Source: Tetracentron sinense (taxonomy: Eukaryota; Streptophyta; Magnoliopsida; Trochodendrales; Trochodendraceae). Taken from it: 64,000 nt of DNA. The stretch spans positions 30,451,965 to 30,515,964 of the forward strand of contig CM026557.1 in NCBI GenBank assembly GCA_015143295.1. The letters are read 5' to 3'. Below the pieces are notes generated by a model that had not been told where the DNA came from, searched no databases, and saw only the letters and a program-made list of their open reading frames with translations. The first letter of the stretch is position 1, and each line of letters starts with the position of its first letter. The translations under genes and the position numbers were made by a program. Shown here in pieces: positions 1 to 11,105 of this stretch.

Positions 1-1
1 T

Positions 2-85
2 GCAGTAGTGCTGAGTGTCCAGCGGGATGTTCGTGATTTTAGAGCATATTATGAGTCCCATCTCACTTCTGATGAAGAGGAGTGA
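2..85 (+). CDS. C-terminal tail of a retrotransposon ORF (partial)
   Basis: One frame is open from the window edge for 27 codons and ends in TGA at 83-85. The tail is acidic and finishes in SDEEE. Position at the 3' end of a copia-like element suggests it is the end of the last ORF of that element. No domain can be recognised in so short a stretch, so the frame could also be open by chance. Confidence 0.35.
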   Translation, partial: AVVLSVQRDVRDFRAYYESHLTSDEEE

Positions 86-450
86 GAGTTAGTTTTATGT
101 ACTAGGCTACTCCTTATGTTTCATGTATTTATGTTTAGGAGTTTACTGTGGTCTTAGTTTATTTTGAGACATTGGATGTATTTTGGCTTGGTTGTACTCA
201 GCACATACCACATATGGATGATATTGACTTGGATGTTTATGAATGGTATTGTCTTGGATGTTGATTATTCTCTATGAGATGATGTTTGCACTTTTACTCT
301 GATTTTTTTTGTTATCTCATCTCATCTGATCATTTTACCTAAATTCATTTATTTCCATTCTACCTTTGGCATTTCGAGCCAAAAAGGGGGAGAGTGCAGG
401 TATGGTATATAAAATGGACATAAGGTATAATATGGACATATTTTGGAACT

Positions 451-651
451 ATGATATATGATTGAACATGATGAACTTGTTATGGATGCACTTGTAATAG
501 AGAACTTGTTATATTAAACATGATGAACTTGTTATGGATGCACGATATATGGTTGAACATGATGAACTTGTTATGGATGCACGATATATGGTTGAACATG
601 ATGAACTTGTTATGGATGCACTTGTAATAGAGAACTTGTTATAGATGAACC
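451..651 (+). repeat. 39-bp tandem repeat in the element's 3' non-coding region
   Basis: The phrase AACATGATGAACTTGTTATG recurs at about 465, 517, 556 and 595. The last two intervals are exactly 39 bp and the first is longer because of an interrupting segment (CTTGTAATAGAG) that also returns after the final copy. It lies between the ORF tail and the polypurine tract. Confidence 0.85.
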
Positions 652-859
652 TATTATGAAATCTTTTATTTCCCATGCTTCACAGGGTTTTGGTTGAGCT
701 TGTGCAGGCAAATAGGTTCTAAGATTGTTGAAACATGACAAGTTGAATGTCATGAAATTTTTTATTGAGTCATGTAAAGGTTCAATTTTCCATTTTTGAA
801 TCATTTGGGAAAATTTGAACCTAGTATGTGAGTTACTCTTGTTTTGTCCCGGAATTGCC

Positions 860-870
860 AAAGGGGGAGA
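860..870 (+). other. Polypurine tract of the copia element
   Basis: AAAGGGGGAGA lies directly before the LTR start TGTAAATCCC. This is the expected plus-strand primer position. Confidence 0.75.
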
Positions 871-871
871 T

Positions 872-1982
872 TGTAAATCCCGAAATAGGTGTTGGCAAAT
901 TCCGTGATCATTAGATAGGACATGTGTGCTGTGTCTTGTTCAACTTGTCGGAAGAGTTAAAGTTTCGAGAAGATTGAAGATATTGAAGAAAAAGCTTCTA
1001 CTCCGGATCTAGACAGGTAATGGACTTAGAGACCCCTACCTAGGTTGGATTTGACTTAGATAACTCGAAACATACCTACGAGGATAGTTTTAAGCCTAAC
1101 AAAGTCTTTTGGTCTTTATTTGAATCAAACAAAAATAAAAGAAAATTGTTTTGGCTAAAATTCTGTCTCAACCGATCGCTTGGTGTTGAGGAAATAGCGA
1201 TCGATCGGTTTTGGACCGAGCGATCGGTTATAAGCATCGATCGATCAGTCCTCGTAAACATAATTTTTATTTTTCTGGACTCTTTTCTAAACCCTATATA
1301 AACAACTTTTTAGAGACCTAATTCGGATCTTTGTTTATTTTTGAAAGTGTAAAGGTCTGAGAAACCCTTCTAGGGTTTTTTCCATTATTCCTCATAGATC
1401 TTTAGTGATCCCTCATTTTTCAATCATCCTAGAGAATGCAAGTATAGATCTATACTTTTGATCTTGCATTGTGTGATCTCAGATCTGTATGAGATCCCTC
1501 TAGAGTTTGAAGCATTCTAAATTGATTCACAACCCTACACTTTGTGTGTGTGTCCGGTGTATGATCCGGAGCCTTCGTGGAAGGAGATCGATCGTGTGTG
1601 ATCTTGGTATTGAAGTAGCTTAAGAAGATTTGGTCGGTTAGGAACCGAAGCTGCTACGGCGGAGATCGAACCTGCTGGTTCGTGGAAATCAAGAGTAAGA
1701 TTTTGTACCTAGGAGCGTCGAGTCCGGTTTGGGTAAGGTCTTGTCTTGTACTTGAATTCTTCTTATAGTGAAGTTTGTTGCTGGACGTGGTCCTGTGGTT
1801 TTTCCCCTTAAGGGTTTTCCACGTAAAAATCTACTGTGTTTGATTGGTGTGGATTGTTGGTGTGAATTGTTTATTGATTTCTAAACTAATTATTTGAAAA
1901 ATTAAAAATTGGTTAAAAGTTCTTAGATAGACCTATTCACCCCCCCTCTAGGTCATAGAGATCATTGATCAGGGTAATTTCA
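872..1982 (+). repeat. 3' LTR of the copia element
   Basis: The LTR begins TGTAAATCCCG after the polypurine tract and most plausibly ends ...GGGTAATTTCA at 1982, giving about 1.1 kb with TG/CA ends. The left end is well placed. The right end is inferred from the CA dinucleotide and the typical C-run 30-40 bp before it, because the partner LTR lies outside the window. Confidence 0.65.
1171..1303 (+). promoter_or_regulatory. GATCGATCG palindrome cluster plus TATA box in the copia LTR
   Basis: Four related palindromic words lie between 1171 and 1250: ACCGATCGCTTGGT, GCGATCGATCGGTT, ACCGAGCGATCGGT and ATCGATCGATCAGT. A strong TATA-box match (CTATATAAAC, about 1295-1304) follows roughly 45 bp later, which fits a U3 promoter. 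The same cluster recurs in other LTRs of this window. Promoter function is inference. Confidence 0.55.
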
Positions 1983-2460
1983 GTACTAAGATTTCTCTAT
2001 CCCTTAAAAAGAAAATAAGGAAAATAATCACCTCCTTGAACGGTTACGTGAGAAAGGGTGTCTGGGCTCCCATTTTCTTGCCATGTGTCTCTCTTCTAAC
2101 TCCATTTAACAATGGTTAAGATTCATCTACTCTTAGGGTTCACCCATCTATCCTTGATTTTTTTTAAAATAATATAAAATAAATTAACTAAAAGGTTAAA
2201 AAATTAACCAGAGTTAGTAGGAGTTGAAGGGTTGGCTATATGAGAGCAAGTGAGAATAGTTCCCTCCTCGGCCGACGAGGGGATTATTGCTCAAAAAATA
2301 AACCGTATATTATAGTATAGAACTCATAGGATTAAAGAAGGGTGACACATGACATCCTTAAAATAAAACTCATAGGATTCCTAGAATTGAAGATTGAAGA
2401 GCAAAGAGAGGGTTGTATAATAAGTTAGGTGACACTTATTTCTTTATATTATAGTATAGA
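1983..2460. repeat. Dispersed GGTTAA-type repeat copy; no gene
   Basis: Nothing in this stretch looks coding. About 2015-2180 is homologous, in reverse orientation, to 26690-26850. Shared words include AAGGAAAATAA, CACCTCCT, the TGTCTCTCTT/TGTCCCTCTT block, AATGGTTAAGATTCA and AGGGTTCACCCATCTA. The rest is AT-rich. Confidence 0.6.
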
Positions 2461-2501
2461 TGTAAGTGTAAGTTGGTAAAGTCCCTTGGCGTCGTACCAG
2501 G
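2461..2501 (+). mobile_element. 5' half of a tRNA-derived SINE (split by the Ogre-like element)
   Basis: TAAGTTGGTAAAG resembles a Pol III A box and is followed by CCCTTGGCGTCGTACCAGG. The element is cut at CCAGG and resumes at 25100 with the second copy of CCAGG and the B box. The exact 5' end is uncertain. Confidence 0.6.
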
Positions 2502-2945
2502 TGTGAGTGCGGAAATTCTTCACTCACAAGGGAAGTCAAATACCTGTATACCCTCGCGAGTGGGGAAGGGTTTTACGATTAAGAGTCGCCACCTATTCAT
2601 TTAGAAGGGATAAGTCCCCCAAGTTTGGATAAGGTCTTGGTCTGTGAGTGAGAATGGGGTAAGGGGTTCATTTAAGTCAGGGGGAAGATGTTAGGCACCC
2701 CGAGGGTTCCGTTTTACAATGGTTCTGTACTCCCTAAGTTTAAGCCAACTAAATTTAATCTTGATTAGAATGTCAAAGTGTTTAAGTTAACACTAATCCA
2801 AGAAAGAAAAAGCTAACTGGGGTCGAACCCGGGTTGGGTTGCCTATGTACTCAAAGGGTGAGATCAGACCGAGCGTAGTTCTGGCACGTGAGCCTGTGCC
2901 GAGGCTAGGGGTGTGTGTTGGTACACTAGGGGTGGCTAACATGGA

Positions 2946-3210
2946 CTAGTCTGGTAGACTAGGGTTTGGTTGACCGAGGAGCGTCAAGTGCAAGGTATAC
3001 AAGCCCGGTAGGCTTAGGGGGTAGGCCGATAGACTAAGATGGAGTCCAGCCCGGGTTAGGGTTTATAACCGGGGTTAGGTCGAACTAATCATGGTTAGGG
3101 TTGCTAACCACAGTTAAGGGGATGTGAGATGTAGCCTCGTAGGCTAAAGGGAGGCCTGGTAGGCCGAAGATAAGTCTGGTAGACTTGGTTTTTAGGCCCG
3201 ATAGGCCGTA
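2946..3210. repeat. Cluster of mini-hairpins with a GGTAG core
   Basis: At least six short inverted repeats follow one another: CTAGTCT-GGT-AGACTAG (2946-2962), AAGCC-CGGTA-GGCTT (3001-3015), TAGCCT-CGT-AGGCTA, GGCCT-GGT-AGGCC, AAGTCT-GGT-AGACTT and GGCC-CGATA-GGCC. Stem sequences vary while pairing is kept. The right LTR carries counterparts near 13210-13480. Confidence 0.75.
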
Positions 3211-4473
3211 AATCGAGGTTAACTACGATTAGGGTTGCTAACTGAAGTTAAGGGGGTTTTAATTGTGGTTAAGTTTGCTAACCAGGGTTAGGAAGAGGGC
3301 CAAAGTCAGTTTTATGGTCCAAGTGATTTTTAGGAATTTCTGATTAATTTTAAAAATTTGTGGGGTTAAGGGGGTGCTTAACCGCGGTTAAATGTTAACC
3401 AGAGGTGCATTTAACCATGGTTAAGGGTCTAGTAAAGTCCAAGGTGGGCCCAGGGGGTTAGGCAGGGCCTAAAGTGGCCTCTTACTAGGTCTGGGCCCCT
3501 GTAAAAACTCAAAATCAAAAACACAATTAATGTCAGTAATAGGATTACCGACATTAAGAACAGTGTTTTTAACCGTGGTTTTGCCACTGATTAACTATGG
3601 TTAAGGTGTAACCCAGGGTGATCTGAGATCAGGGAAGTGTAGAGGGGACACCTGGAAACAGTTTGAGTCTGGTGTGGGCCCCAGAGGTTGCCTGGAGTGG
3701 GCCCCACAAAGCTGCAAAGTCACTGTGATAGCAGGTGCACATTGGCGATAGTTATTCTACCGCCAACCAGAACTAGGAATGACAGTACTGAGATTACCAC
3801 CATTCTTGGTTTTCTCCAAAAACGAGTTTGTGCCCACTGGGACTGTGTACCAATGCTACCAGGGTTCCCTCATGATCTGAGGGACCCCCAGAAGCTTCGT
3901 GGTGGGTCTTGAAGTTCCTAGAATGGTGATGTGCCCGTAGGGGTTCACCACACCCATGTTCTAGGTGGGTGAACACCCTGTGAGGATTCGTTTACAAACT
4001 AAAATGCCAAAAGACAAACAAATAAGCCTCCTAGAAATGACCAGGGGTTCACATTAATGATAAACCAGGGAAAAAATAGGGTAAGGAAGTCCCTACCCTG
4101 ATGCTCTGCTCAATGTCCGAAGGTGGGGGAGCTATGCACAGGTGGTGGTGCTACGTTGGTGGGCTGTAGAAGTTGGGGAAGCTTGAGGTAGGTCCAGGGG
4201 TGGCCTGGGATCATTTCCAGGGTATGGGAGAGGCTGAGGTTCAGAGCTTTTTGCAACAGGGGTTTCCTCTAGAATTTGTAGACCTGTCCACCCTGTTTAC
4301 GATTGGGGGAGGTTTGGTTTTATAGGGAAACCCCTTGAGGACTAAAAGGGAATTGAGAAAAAGGTGGAGATGGTGGTTGGACCCTCTAAAGGTCGAGTAG
4401 GAAGGCTGAAGGGAGAGTGAGGTAAGGGGTGGAGTGTGTAGGGCGTCTGTAATCTGAAAACTCGAAACTCTCA

Positions 4474-4599
4474 TAATGGCGGTAGATGATCTACAGCCAT
4501 TAACAAAATAGGCAGAACATATAATGTCGGTAGAGGCTCTACCGACATTACGAGATGCAGGCCAAAACAATAATGTCGGTAGAGGATCTACTGACATTA
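4474..4599. repeat. Three spaced 29-bp palindromes
   Basis: The palindromes lie at 4474-4502, 4522-4550 and 4571-4599, so they repeat every 48-49 bp. The middle one has perfect 13-bp arms (TAATGTCGGTAGA) around the loop GGC. Similar copies occur at about 3524-3558 and, in the right LTR, at about 23524, 24531, 24577 and 24623. Confidence 0.8.
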
Positions 4600-4734
4600 T
4601 GAGATTTTGAATAGAATGGGTCTGGCCTATGCACGCACAGATATGGGGGTTTAGGCTTTGGACTTTTAGGCCTTGTGGGCCCAAGTTAAGGGTTCAGGCC
4701 CTATAGGCTGTGGACTTAGGGTTTAAGTTCTAAG

Positions 4735-4960
4735 GGCTCTAGGGCTAGGCTAGGGAAACGGCTAGAGTCACCTACGGATAGGTTTTTGGCATAAGTTTAT
4801 ACTAGGGTTCAACTAGGGTTACACTAGGAATAGGTCCTAGGGTTTAAATAGGGTTGAGTCTAGGGTTTACCTAGGGTTTAGCTAGGGTTTAGTTGGGGTT
4901 TACCTCGGGTTAGGGTTTGGTTCTAGGGTTTTTTAGGGTTTGATTTAGGGTGACTCTTAA
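4735..4960. repeat. Degenerate TAGGGTTT-rich tract
   Basis: Many copies of CTAGGGTTTA-like words follow each other with short variable spacers. They resemble the plant telomere unit TTTAGGG and, on the minus strand, telobox words (AAACCCTA). The right LTR has the same tract at about 24790-24990. It sits inside the LTR, so it is not a telomere. Confidence 0.7.
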
Positions 4961-5067
4961 GACCAACTAGCGGCTTACCTAGGGTGTGGGGGACTTGGCA
5001 GAGGGTAACCATGGTTAAAACGGCCTTAACCATGATTAGATAGGGATTTAAAAATTGGGTGCTTACA

Positions 5068-5082
5068 GCTGCCCCTCTTTGC
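5068..5082 (-). other. Polypurine tract of the Ogre-like element
   Basis: On the minus strand GCAAAGAGGGGCAGC lies directly before the 3' LTR start TGTAAGCACCC. This is the expected place and closely matches the Ogre-type boundary. Confidence 0.75.
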
Positions 5083-5339
5083 TAGAGAATGCCAAGGTTG
5101 GCGATTTGAACGGCAAAGACTGGAATCATCCTATTTTTACACCGGATTTGGATCTTAAGGGATGCAGTATGATGGCATGTATGCATGCAGTGCAAGAAAT
5201 GGTGAGTGTAATGAAGTGGTACGGCCACTACATGGGAGAGCGAGTAGTTCAACCTACTCATTGGAGATTTGGTGGATGTAAGGATGGCACGGCCCAGAGG
5301 CGCTGGCCAGAGGGATTTGATCAAGTTGATCGGAAAGAC

Positions 5340-5960
5340 ACACAGGACGTTGAGAACATCTAGGGTGTTAAAATAGACATACGAGTGACGTACGCTGTAA
5401 AGGTACACACGGGATGTCAAGCACACAAGGTGTCGAAAGGAGGACATGCAGGTGGTATACATTGTAAAGGTACGCACGGGATGTCGAGTAATGTATACTA
5501 TAAAGGTACATATAGAAAGGATGGTGCACACTGTAAGATACCCACGGATTGCTGAGGACACATGGGGTGTTATAAAGAGGACATGCGGGTGGTGTACACT
5601 ATAAAGGTACACACAGGATGTCGAGGACGCACAGGGTGTCGAAAGGAGGACATGCAAGTAGTATACATTGTAAAGGTACACACGGGATGTCGAGGAATGT
5701 ACACTATAAATGTACATACAGAAAGGGTGGTGTACATTGTAAAGGTACCCACAGATTGCTGAAGACACACGAGGTGTCAACAGAAGACATACAGGTGGTG
5801 CATACTGTAAAGGTACACACGAGATGTCGAGGACACACAGGGTGTCGAAAGGAGGACATGCAGGTGGTATACATTGTAAAGGTACACACGGGATGTCGAG
5901 TAATGTACACTATAAAGGTACATACAGAAAGGGTGGTGTACACTGTAAAGGTAACCACAG
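5340..5960. repeat. ~206-bp tandem repeat, about three copies
   Basis: The word TGTCGAAAGGAGGACATGC recurs at 5431, 5637 and 5843, exactly 206 bp apart. Each unit is built from shorter sub-repeats of the form GGTGTACACTGTAAAGGTAC. The array holds long open frames on both strands, which are by-products of periodicity. It lies just inside the 3' LTR of the Ogre-like element. Confidence 0.9.
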
Positions 5961-6724
5961 ATGTTCAAAGATTTAAGGCATGGCCTGGAGGCACTAGCCG
6001 GATTGATGTTGATATGGTCGAAAGATGCTGAAGTTTGATCATGTAGGGTGATGCTAAAATGCCCGAGTTGAATGTATTGGATGAGGCTTTCACCTTGTAT
6101 GCAGCTAATATGTAGCTAGGACGTATTGAGTGCAACTTGATCGAGTGTTTGCAACTAATGTGCAGCTGTGTTTTGTGTATGGCATGCATGGCTTGACCTA
6201 TGTTGATGCATGGAAGGCTGGGTATATGACTTGCTCTTGGAGATCAGTCCTTTGCTGATTAAAGATTCCAGAGGCATTCGATCTTGCTCTTGCTTCTTGT
6301 TAGAACTGTGATGCATCTTGGGCGATTTGCTGAGTTCTGTTTGATCTGGCCAAGCCGATGGATAGACACTTAGAAGGTGGGTATCAGGACTCTAGCGGTG
6401 ATTTAGGAGACATCACAGGATTTGACAGACTTGGGAGACTTCGAGGATGATCGAATCGACGAGTATGAGAACTCTAGTGGTGACAAGAAGACTCAGGATT
6501 TGAAGTTGAATGCTTCATTTGCTTATGTGATTGAACAGGGAGATCACTTTCATAGGGTGAATAGATTACATCCTTAGGGGCAGAGTACAATGCTAAGCAG
6601 ATTTGTCCTATTGTGACATTAATGGAGTTGTGCTTTACACCTTGTGGAGTCAGACTTTACCGGGGACCTGGGGTCGCTTTGCCAATAAGACCTGCTCTGT
6701 CTTGTCGTGGAGTTTGAGTAATCT

Positions 6725-7160
6725 AGCTTGGGAGAAGCTTGCTGTTATGCTTCTAGGCTCTTATAGGGAAGAAGCTTGCTGTGATGCCCTTTTAGACTCT
6801 TGCAGGGGGAATGCTTGTAGTGAGCAATGGGAGGCCTCTACTAAGGATCTGCTGGGAGCGGTGACACTGTCGTGGGACACTGTTGATGATCTACTGGGGA
6901 GTAGGTCTTCGTTGTAGGCTACTACCGGGGAACTTGAGATTTCCAGTCTGTTGGGGATTTCCCGATGTTTGCCTGTACAATGGGGATATGTTCTGGAGCA
7001 ACACATCTGCTGAGGGTATTCCCTATTGGAATCTATGCTGGGGATACGTCCTGGAGTGACACACCTGCTGAGGGTATTCCCTGTTGGAATTTCTGCTGGG
7101 GATATGTCTTGGAGTGACACGCCTGTTGGGGATATTCCCTGTTGGAATCTCTACTGAGGA
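6725..7160. repeat. Two short tandem repeat blocks (~50 bp and 58 bp)
   Basis: Around 6730-6815 AAGCTTGCTGTNATGC recurs at about 50-bp intervals. From 6981 a 58-bp unit starting TGGGGATA(T/C)GT repeats at 6981, 7039 and 7097, with a partial fourth copy. Both lie in the non-coding 3' half of the Ogre-like internal region. Confidence 0.8.
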
Positions 7161-9055
7161 TGCTGGTCCGTTTGAGAGATGCTGACTGCTGAAGGTGTCT
7201 GGGGAGTCTGATGAGTCTGATTGCTATCGAAATGTGTTGCCAAACTGGTTTTCATCTTTTTCTCCCTTTTTTACCCTTGGAATGACCACGTCATGGGGTT
7301 CGTATAATTTTTATGCGATGAGGCATATTGCCGGTTTTCCTCGTGCCTGTGAAGCTGATTGATTTTTGTTCCTTTTTTGCCCCTAGTCGCAAGACTAGGT
7401 CTGGATGTCGCGTAATTTTGCACACCAATGTCATTTCTGGTTTTCATTGGGCCCGTAATGGTTTTGAACCGAGTTCTATTCCTGTTGCCTAGGATGTCGA
7501 TATCTCGTTTTCGAATACTTGCAAGATAAGCTGCTTACACTTTCAATCTCTAAGGGATCTAAGAAGACTTGTGATAGGACGAAATGTAGGCTAGGGGGAC
7601 CGAAGTTTGGGATATCCTAGGATTTCTCCTTCGCTGCAACTAACTTGTATGATGAGTTTCTGCTTGGAGATTTGTACCTTTGGTGTTTCCAGTGGAGAGA
7701 TTTTTATTTTTTTTGCTCTACTGAGGAAAAATTCTCTCTGGCAGAGGTTGACTCTTTGGGGATTTTGCTTCACAAGAGAATATGGATTTATTTCCACTAG
7801 GGAGAGATGTTTTGGGAGAAGTTAATTCTACTGGAGGTAAAGCCCGGTGAGAATGTTTTCGCTCGGGGAGTCCCTGACTTGGAGAATGTTTTGACTTCTA
7901 TTTTGGGTTTTCCTTTGATGGAAAATCTTGTAAATTAGGTGTTGACTCTGCCGGGGCTGTTGGGAGAGTTTGTCTCTGCCTGAGGAGTGACTTTGTGGGG
8001 GGTGAGTTGATGACTCTCTTTGGGGAAAGAAGGTCTCTGCTTGGGGAGAGTTGGGGAATGACTATCCCTCCTTTTTTATGTGTGTGACTGCACCTGATTT
8101 GTCAGGTTGCCTACGTACCCTTTGTAGGATCAGGTCATGACGTAGTTCAGGCAAATGCCACAAATTGGCAAGGGAGGGTATCCTTGAAGAGGTTATATGA
8201 AAGAAAGGCTGTTAGGATCAAAAGGGCTAACTAGCAAATTTCATTGATATGCAAAACGGGTTTACATTGAAGGGGATAAAGGTGTGTCAAAGATGGTTTC
8301 CTGTCCTTTCCCAAAGCAGCTAAGAGTGTAAGCATTTATCAGACAGGATCCTAAGTGCTACACTTGGATATGGCCTATTTGATTGGTTCAGGAGCCGCTG
8401 ATCGGTTCGATACTACCCCTAGCTTTTTCGGGCGAGACATTTGCCCCCGACTAGTAGATTTGCATGAATTTTCTGAAGTTGTTAGTCACCTGCTCGGGTA
8501 TCAGCTTCGATGCGTGTCTTGAAAAGCAAGTTGCCCCCTGCTCCAAGCATTGATGATGGTGGGGTATGATTTCATCAGATGACCGGAGATGGGCTTGCCC
8601 CTGGCTTTTGATTGCCCCCTGCCCCTGGCGTGGCGAGGTCTTAACCTTTGCATTCGGAGTTACTACCCGGTTTTGTACAGGATGAAGTTTCTGGATGAGA
8701 ATTCTGCTTTTCATCATATTCTGCCCTTGAGGATTGTAGGTCTAATTATCTGTTTAAGTGACCTCTTGTTAAAGCAAATGAGCTTAAGAAGTATTCAGCT
8801 ATGCTAGGCAAGTGTGATAAAGGAGATGAAACTCTTGAGGAGGAGAGTGATTTTTCATTGATTTGAAAGAGTTGAACTCTGGACTGGACTCGTACAAAGG
8901 GCTACTATAGTCGACTCTTCAGAAAGGAAATTCTAACTAGGACTGACTTAGACTGGGCTTGGCCCTGATCAACTGAACTTAGCATCTTGCTTTTAGGTTT
9001 CACACTGCTCTAGGTGGCATAAAGGCGGCTTGATGATGGGTTGATGAGGAGATAA

Positions 9056-9434
9056 GGTTTCAGGAACTCCAGCTACCAGGCACATAATCAAGTTCGCCCT
9101 TGTCTATTAGATCTTCAACAGCATGCTTCAAAGCGATGCAGTGACCAATGGAATGCCCAGGGCCTTAATGAAAAGTACAGTGCTTGTGCTCCTGGTAGTT
9201 ATGGTTTCTTTTAGCTAAAGGTTGCAACGGGGTAGGTCCGTGGAGTGTAATCAGCCTCCTTTCAACGAGAGTTAATAGGAGTTGGCCGAGCAGAAGAGGG
9301 GTAATATGTTTGGGTGGTACCTGATCTTTCGGAGGCTTGGCAAGCAAACGGGCAGAGGGTTTCGGTGGTTGTGCCACTCGATTAGGTGTGTTTGTCTGAG
9401 AGGTGGGGAGGATCCGGGTTTGCCTTTGTGCCAC
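9056..9434 (-). pseudogene. gag C-terminal remnant of the Ogre-like element
   Basis: The minus strand encodes a proline/lysine-rich segment (9434 to 9165) and then, past an in-frame stop near 9165, the zinc-knuckle-like block C-x2-H-x3-GHSIGHC followed by ALKHAVEDLIDKGEL. The arrangement of a short Cys/His box, then an LK..VEDLID helix, is characteristic of Tat/Ogre gag. The stop replaces the residue after the first CTFH. The block shows that a gag once lay here, in the element's own orientation. No protease follows downstream on this strand. Confidence 0.7.
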
Positions 9435-10261
9435 CTAGAGCTTGTTGAGAGCAGCCGTTATATCTTGGAGGAGAGACTTAATTTCTTTGATGTCCTGCTC
9501 TTGACGAAGGAGGGTCGCCGAAATGATTTCTTGGCTATTCGATGCTTCTCCATGCTTCATTGCTTGGGTCCTTGAGTTACTGCTTCGATAAGGTAGGATC
9601 TGAAAATATAGAGCGAGTAAATACTGGGGGTAAGGTATGTGAATCTAAAAAGCATGAGCATGCACGGGTTAGACCCGATGAATGAGACTCAAAACCTAGA
9701 CAACATTCCTGATGATATAAACAGGATGAAGGATGGACGTAATTTGTATACCAAAATTAGGTCATTTCTGAGAATGCTGCTAACTACACGATGCATGGAC
9801 AGAGTTTAGATGACTTTACAAATGCATGAGTGATGCTAAGAGTAGTGTAATGTCGGTGATGCTCTGACTAGGATAGACTGGACTCTAAGGATGCTAGTGC
9901 AAACATTGAGGGTGCATGGATGATGCAGTGATACCTGAGGGGCATAGTGCAAATGTTTGTGCTCAATATTGGGGTGGCATTGTGAATGGAGTGACTCGCA
10001 GGCTAAACGTGCATGATTATGATGCAAGGAAAAGGGTGTTAGAGAGGACTTTGCATTTGCTGTGCGCGAAAAGAGTATAGGACTGTGACTCAAAAGGAGA
10101 AAAAGACTCGATCCTAGGCAAGTCCGTTCGGGATCGTGAAGTCAAGTGGTCGGGGTACCCCGTCCAGGTCCATGATCTGCTACTGAAGGGATGTGACCTT
10201 AACCTCCTTGTAAGCAAGGCTCTCGGTAGCATTGAACTTGTGTTATCCAAACTATTGGATA

Positions 10262-10520
10262 CAGGAGGTCATCTCTGTCCTTACACTATCAAGTTGTTCC
10301 TGATAAAAGTGTAACTGGGGCCGGATGATGGTTGTCTCTTTGGCATCGCTTTTCTGCTTCTTCTGACAAGAACGGACTGTATGCTCAAGATGCGGAGGTC
10401 ATCTCTACCCTTACACTATCAAGTTGTTTCTGATAGAAGTGCAACTGGAGCCGGATGACGGTTGTCTCCTTGGCATCGCTTTTCTACTTCTTTTGACAAG
10501 ACCGGACTGTAGCCTGGATT
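10262..10520. repeat. 130-bp tandem duplication
   Basis: GGAGGTCATCTCT...CGGACTGTA occurs twice, the anchor GAGGTC being at 10265 and 10395. The copies differ at several positions. The duplication lies within the gag-like region of the Ogre-like element. Confidence 0.85.
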
Positions 10521-10766
10521 TTGTGGTCCCGCTCCGCTTCCTGTAGCCTGAATGCTTGTTGGGCTTTCCGAAGCCGCTTTTCTTTCATCTGGATTTGGAG
10601 TTGTCTCTATCCAGGGAACTACCTTTTCAGCTAAAGGTATGGTTCCGTGTGATGGAGCTGAGACTTGTGTGGGCAGTTCCCTGGGTGTAGGCATAGGAGA
10701 TGGGATGTCAAGGTTTTCCATCCAAAGTCGGTATGCTACATCTGTAGGTGGTCCCGATGTAACCAC
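10419..10766 (-). pseudogene. gag-region linker remnant of the Ogre-like element
   Basis: A 115-codon minus-strand frame is rich in proline, serine and charged residues and has no recognisable domain. It begins with a segment reading PTDVAYRLWMENLDIPS and ends in the duplicated block described at 10262-10520. It lies between the N-terminal conserved block (11106-11906) and the Cys/His block (9056-9434), all on the same strand, so it is most simply the disordered middle of the same decayed gag. It could also be a chance frame. Confidence 0.35.
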
Positions 10767-11105
10767 AAATTCGGGTCACTGATCTCGCTTGGAACTTTGC
10801 CAATTTGACTGAAATCAACTGGTGAGGCACTTGGAGTGCAGTGTGAAGCTGGTGAAGTCATTTCCCTGCTGGTTTATGACTGGGATGCACTGAGGGAACC
10901 CGAACTGGCGGAGGACTCTGAGTGGTACATAGGCTGCTGAGCCAGTTAGACCAGCAAGGATTAGGCATCGTCTTCCTGTGATGACGACACAAAGTAGCCC
11001 TCTTAAGACTAGCCATTCGCATTGCCACGCGATCTCCTCCTCTGACAGGGTTCGGAGAGGCTAGTAGAGCACTCGGACATCTGTCGTCACTATTGGACCT
11101 CATTC

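Larger units (their letters stand above)
1..1982 (+). mobile_element. 3' end of a Ty1/copia (SIRE-like) LTR retrotransposon
   Basis: The left window edge cuts this element, so only the tail of its coding region, a ~775-bp 3' non-coding stretch, the polypurine tract and the 3' LTR are present. The boundary GGGGGAGA-TTGTAAATCCC is typical of plant SIRE/Maximus-type copia elements, as is the C-run near the LTR end (ATTCACCCCCCCTCTAGGT). A second G-rich tract (AAAAAGGGGGAGAG, about 382-395) lies in the 3' non-coding region and resembles a duplicate polypurine tract. Assignment to the copia superfamily rests on these boundaries and on knowledge of the family, since no domain with a diagnostic motif is inside the window. 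Confidence 0.7.
2502..5067 (-). repeat. 3' LTR of the Ogre-like element
   Basis: This LTR is 2566 bp and aligns throughout with 12776-13526 joined to 23246-25099. By eye the two LTRs differ at roughly one base in ten in sampled stretches. It contains dense short palindromes of three types and a degenerate TAGGGTTT-rich tract near its minus-strand 5' end. Confidence 0.9.

Noticed and set aside
4241..4684. 147-codon minus-strand open frame
   Set aside because: It lies in the Ogre-like LTR, and the matching frame in the other LTR (24295-24651) is shorter and differs, so it is not maintained as protein.
4735..4960. True interstitial telomere
   Set aside because: The words are degenerate and present at the same place in both LTRs, so the tract belongs to the retrotransposon.
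5082..5780. A 232-codon minus-strand open frame and several plus-strand frames
   Set aside because: They lie in the 206-bp tandem array and owe their openness to periodicity; the translations are repeats of one peptide with no family signature.
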